DNA of 45,917 nt from Akkermansia sp. GTDB lineage: Bacteria; Verrucomicrobiota; Verrucomicrobiia; Verrucomicrobiales; Akkermansiaceae. How positions within the stretch are numbered: position 1 is the stretch's first letter; every line of letters begins with the position of its first letter. A model generated the notes under the pieces. The model had not been told where the DNA came from and did no database searches. It was given only the letters and a program-made list of their open reading frames with translations. Positions 43,526 to 45,917 of this stretch are shown in pieces. The position numbers and the translations under genes are program-made. The stretch spans positions 1 through 45,917 of the forward strand of contig JAFYUT010000039.1 of assembly GCA_017549485.1 (NCBI GenBank), written 5' to 3'.

Positions 43526-44428
43526 TTACATGGCAGCACCGCTCAATGAAGCAGCACCGGTAGCAGCCTGCTCTATCGCAGGTGCAACAGGCTCAACAGC
43601 GGCCTCTGCAGCCGGTGCAGGTTGTTGCGCGGCTGCGGCGGCATTCTGCCCCATGGCAATGAGCTGAGAAACCGTCACCAATTTAAAACCACGGGCCTGC
43701 AAGCCGGTCACAATTCCTTCTACCGCAGCAAGCGTAGAGGAATGAATATCATGCAGCAAAATGATAGAGCCGGGCTTTGCCCCACCAACGGCACGCTTTA
43801 CCACAACACTTACCCCGGGGTGGCGCCAGTCATTCGTATCAACATTCCACAGAATACTGCGCATACCGTATTTGTTGAACATCAGATTCACCAAATCAGC
43901 GTTCGTTGCACCGTAGGGCGGGCGCATTACACGGGGGCGCACACCGGTGGCAGAGGTAATTACGGCAGAGGTGCGCTCAATTTCTGAGCAAACCGTCTCT
44001 TGCGTGTTACCGCTCATTTTGATGTGAGAATAGGTATGATTACCAATCTCATGTCCCTCGGCAACGGCTCGAGCCAAAATGGAAGGATTGCGGGAGGCGT
44101 TATCGCCCAACACAAAGAAAGTAGCGCTCGCACCGTGACGTTTCAGAATATCCAACACCTGCGGTGTCAGAGAAGAGCTTGGGCCATCATCAAAAGTAAT
44201 GGCTACATATTTGCTGGGCACACTGACAGAGGACACGCGTATGCCGGGAGCCACGGGTTTGAACGGCTTAGTCGTCTCAACTGGTTTAACTACAGGAGAT
44301 GACGTACCGGGCACAGGTTGCTGCTGGGAAGGAGGAGGCGTAACAGGGGTATCTTCTTTCTGCTGCTGAGTAGAACATGCAGCCAGCACAAACGTAAGCA
44401 AAACCGGTATAAAACGTTTCATCGTCAT
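43526..44428 (-). CDS. Polysaccharide deacetylase lipoprotein (NodB-like)
   Basis: 300 residues from ATG 44428; an ATG two codons later (44422) is possible. The N-terminus MKRFIPVLLTFVLAACS has a lipobox (LAAC), so it is a lipoprotein. The NodB domain is complete: ITFDDGPSSS, HEIGNHTYSHIK, RPPYGATN, NVDTNDWRHPG and SIILLHDIH. It should remove acetyl groups from N-acetylglucosamine polymers, for instance peptidoglycan or exopolysaccharide. A Pro/Thr linker precedes the domain, and an Ala/Pro/Glu-rich tail of about 50 residues follows. First gene before cobA-hemD and hemA, with which it has no clear functional link. Confidence 0.9.
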   Translation of the reverse strand: MTMKRFIPVLLTFVLAACSTQQQKEDTPVTPPPSQQQPVPGTSSPVVKPVETTKPFKPVAPGIRVSSVSVPSKYVAITFDDGPSSSLTPQVLDILKRHGASATFFVLGDNASRNPSILARAVAEGHEIGNHTYSHIKMSGNTQETVCSEIERTSAVITSATGVRPRVMRPPYGATNADLVNLMFNKYGMRSILWNVDTNDWRHPGVSVVVKRAVGGAKPGSIILLHDIHSSTLAAVEGIVTGLQARGFKLVTVSQLIAMGQNAAAAAQQPAPAAEAAVEPVAPAIEQAATGAASLSGAAM

Positions 44429-44450
44429 AGTCAGAATAACTCTGGGGAAG

Positions 44451-44479
44451 ATTCTACCTGCATGCTGCATATTTTGCAA
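44451..44479 (-). promoter_or_regulatory. Promoter of the deacetylase-cobA-hemD-hemA operon
   Basis: Minus strand: TTGCAA (44474-44479), a 17-base spacer and TAGAAT (44451-44456). The -10 box ends 22 bases before ATG 44428, so the leader would be about 16 bases. Confidence 0.65.
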
Positions 44480-44513
44480 CCTTTTTGGCCGTCATAGGTG
44501 ACAAATCCGGGGA

Positions 44514-45584
44514 TTACAACGCTTGTAACAGACGCTGAACTCTGAGCCCCGGAAGATTCCCTAACTCCATACCACACATTACATACGCAAAGGACAAGCC
44601 CGTATCGGGAACACAAAAACCGTGGGAGCCCCCCGCCCCGGCATGCCCGAACCCGCCACCCGGGAAAAACGCCGCAGGCTCACACATGGCCCCGCAAGTA
44701 AAAGAGGTGTCTTGCAGCAGTGTAAGGTCTTGCCCACTGCATTGCGGGGTGCGCATCCACTCTACAACCTCGGGGGCAAACGGGCGGTACGGAAACGCCC
44801 CCAGCAGAGCTTGGTAAAACATAGCCAACCCGCGGGCAGAAGCCACGCCCCCCTTGGCAGGAGAACCGCTTTGCCATGCAGCAGGGGTATTCATCTCTCG
44901 TGCAGAGTTATATCCCTTGATACTGTTAAAGGCCCGATGCACTGCAGTGGATGCGTCAAAATACGCCCTGTAAAACGGCGTGCGTGGCATACTGCCGAGC
45001 ATGCGGGCTGTGCGCAAATAAGCCACCTGCGGGTATAGCTCTTGCGGCAGGTGGCCTATGTAAAACTCCAGCCCAAGGGGGCGTCTCACGTGCTCTTCCC
45101 AATAGTCAGACACACGCCCACCCGTCAGCTCAAGCATCAGAATATCTACCATGGGGCCGAAAGTTTGCGGGTGGTAGCCATGCAAGGGTGGCTCCCACAG
45201 GGGGATATTATGCTCAATCACGGCTCGGCATTGCTCCAAATCCTCCAACGGCGCAGGCTCTGCCAAAGCTGCCAAACCGCATTGGTGGGACAGCAATTGC
45301 CCTATGGTACAGTGAGGCAACGGAAAACGCGGCCACAAATCACCTATCTCCAGCTCCGGGCCTCGGCAACAATCATACAAGGCCTGCAACAAACATGCAG
45401 CGGCAGCAGCTTTAGTTGCTGAATAAATAGGAACAAGGGTATTCACCTGCCAAAGCGAATCCGGGCGGGCACAACCACCACACAGCGTGCACACTTCTTG
45501 CCCGTCCTGCCATACGGATACGGAGCCCCCCTGCTCCAGCCCCTCGGCCAAATTACGCTCAAAAGCTGCTTGCAATGCTTTCAT
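44514..45584 (-). CDS. Beta-lactamase-family serine hydrolase
   Basis: 356 residues, no signal peptide. SxxK is SATK at 55-58 (PIYSATKAAAAACLL), the catalytic Ser-Lys pair of the beta-lactamase/EstB-like superfamily. TPAAWQSGSPAKGGVASARGLAMFY is a family block seen in class C-like esterases, as is the C-terminal HAGAGGSHGFCVPDTGLSFAYVM. Members include esterases, D-aminopeptidases and beta-lactamases; an esterase role is most likely but the substrate is unknown. The start overlaps the TrmO stop by four bases (ATGA), so the two are translated together. Confidence 0.85.
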   Translation of the reverse strand: MKALQAAFERNLAEGLEQGGSVSVWQDGQEVCTLCGGCARPDSLWQVNTLVPIYSATKAAAAACLLQALYDCCRGPELEIGDLWPRFPLPHCTIGQLLSHQCGLAALAEPAPLEDLEQCRAVIEHNIPLWEPPLHGYHPQTFGPMVDILMLELTGGRVSDYWEEHVRRPLGLEFYIGHLPQELYPQVAYLRTARMLGSMPRTPFYRAYFDASTAVHRAFNSIKGYNSAREMNTPAAWQSGSPAKGGVASARGLAMFYQALLGAFPYRPFAPEVVEWMRTPQCSGQDLTLLQDTSFTCGAMCEPAAFFPGGGFGHAGAGGSHGFCVPDTGLSFAYVMCGMELGNLPGLRVQRLLQAL

Positions 45585-45917
45585 TTGGCGCGAACGATAG
45601 AGGTAACAACAGCCACATGCTCCTGCACCCGGAAACTGACTTCGTACGGCAGCAAAACAACATGGTAAAGGCGCTCGGGGTCATGCTGATAGGCGGGGCG
45701 AGGGTCCTGAGCCAACACCTCTTGCATGGCAGCCTGCCACTCTACCGTGGCCTTGGCGGGCATGGCACACGCCACTTGCACCGTCAGAAGTTGCCTGGGT
45801 GTCTCAGTAAAACCACCGGTGGCATCCTCAACAATATCGGCATACGGCACATAGGGTTTGATATCATATATAGGCGTACCGTTCACCATATCTGCACCGG
45901 ACACACGCAACACAGGC
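45581..45917 (-). CDS. trmO: tRNA (t6A37) methyltransferase TrmO, C-terminal part (partial)
   Basis: The frame is open through the window end, so the N-terminal methyltransferase half is missing; 111 residues are visible. Family features are NGTPIYDIKPYVPYAD near the start and LAQDPRPAYQHDPERLYHV in the C-terminal domain, as in TsaA/YaeB. TrmO methylates N6-threonylcarbamoyladenosine at position 37 of certain tRNAs, using SAM. Its stop overlaps the ATG of the serine hydrolase gene. The assignment rests on the C-terminal half only. Confidence 0.88.
   Translation of the reverse strand, partial: PVLRVSGADMVNGTPIYDIKPYVPYADIVEDATGGFTETPRQLLTVQVACAMPAKATVEWQAAMQEVLAQDPRPAYQHDPERLYHVVLLPYEVSFRVQEHVAVVTSIVRAK

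Overview
The window is a gene-dense, roughly half-GC bacterial chromosome segment with almost no free intergenic space and no rRNA, tRNA, IS element or CRISPR that I can see. Gene content (menaquinone MenA, a glutamyl-tRNA reductase shorter than the usual proteobacterial form, a CobA-HemD fusion, a secreted GH2 beta-galactosidase, many secreted or membrane proteins of unknown function) and the near absence of Shine-Dalgarno sequences suggest a Verrucomicrobiota/PVC-type bacterium, perhaps gut-associated. This is an inference, not proof.

Layout. 1-1364: two overlapping ankyrin-repeat genes. 1467-2861: CDF metal transporter, convergent with a secreted GH2 beta-galactosidase (2863-5796, minus) that carries an apparent nested discoidin-like domain. 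5917-8218: operon of M23 peptidase, nadD and an acyltransferase. 8282-14172: operon of N-carbamoylputrescine amidase, a Gfo/Idh/MocA oxidoreductase and the RNA helicase HrpA. 14215-15436: two small unknown envelope proteins, then a minus-strand secreted protein made of about five 20-residue repeats. 15946-19270: operon pyrC, DUF3820 protein, menA and a COG4299-type membrane protein. 19328-21695: gltX and queA. 21766-24137 (minus): small unknown protein and aspS. 24329-27841 (minus): a two-gene restriction module, an EVE-domain McrB-type AAA+ protein plus a LlaJI-like PD-(D/E)XK nuclease. 27867-33111 (minus): cysteine desulfurase, a conserved unknown protein and a class A penicillin-binding protein whose transpeptidase motifs are eroded. 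33204-34610: CstA-type transporter. 34687-40012 (minus): three-gene envelope operon of a zinc-ribbon membrane protein, an anchored transglutaminase-like protein and a secreted thioredoxin-fold-like protein. 40197-40826: small membrane protein. 40894-44428 (minus): polysaccharide deacetylase, cobA-hemD, hemA. 44514-45917 (minus): serine hydrolase and the C-terminal part of TrmO.

Two signals stand out. First, transcription units repeatedly start with a sigma70-like promoter whose -10 hexamer ends exactly 6 nt before the start codon (six exact cases, three more at 5-8 nt), which implies leaderless mRNAs. This also corrects several gene starts. Second, a candidate modified-DNA restriction system (EVE-McrB plus LlaJI-like nuclease) sits between housekeeping genes. 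Also worth a look are the penicillin-binding protein with a probably dead transpeptidase domain and the uncharacterised transglutaminase-like operon.
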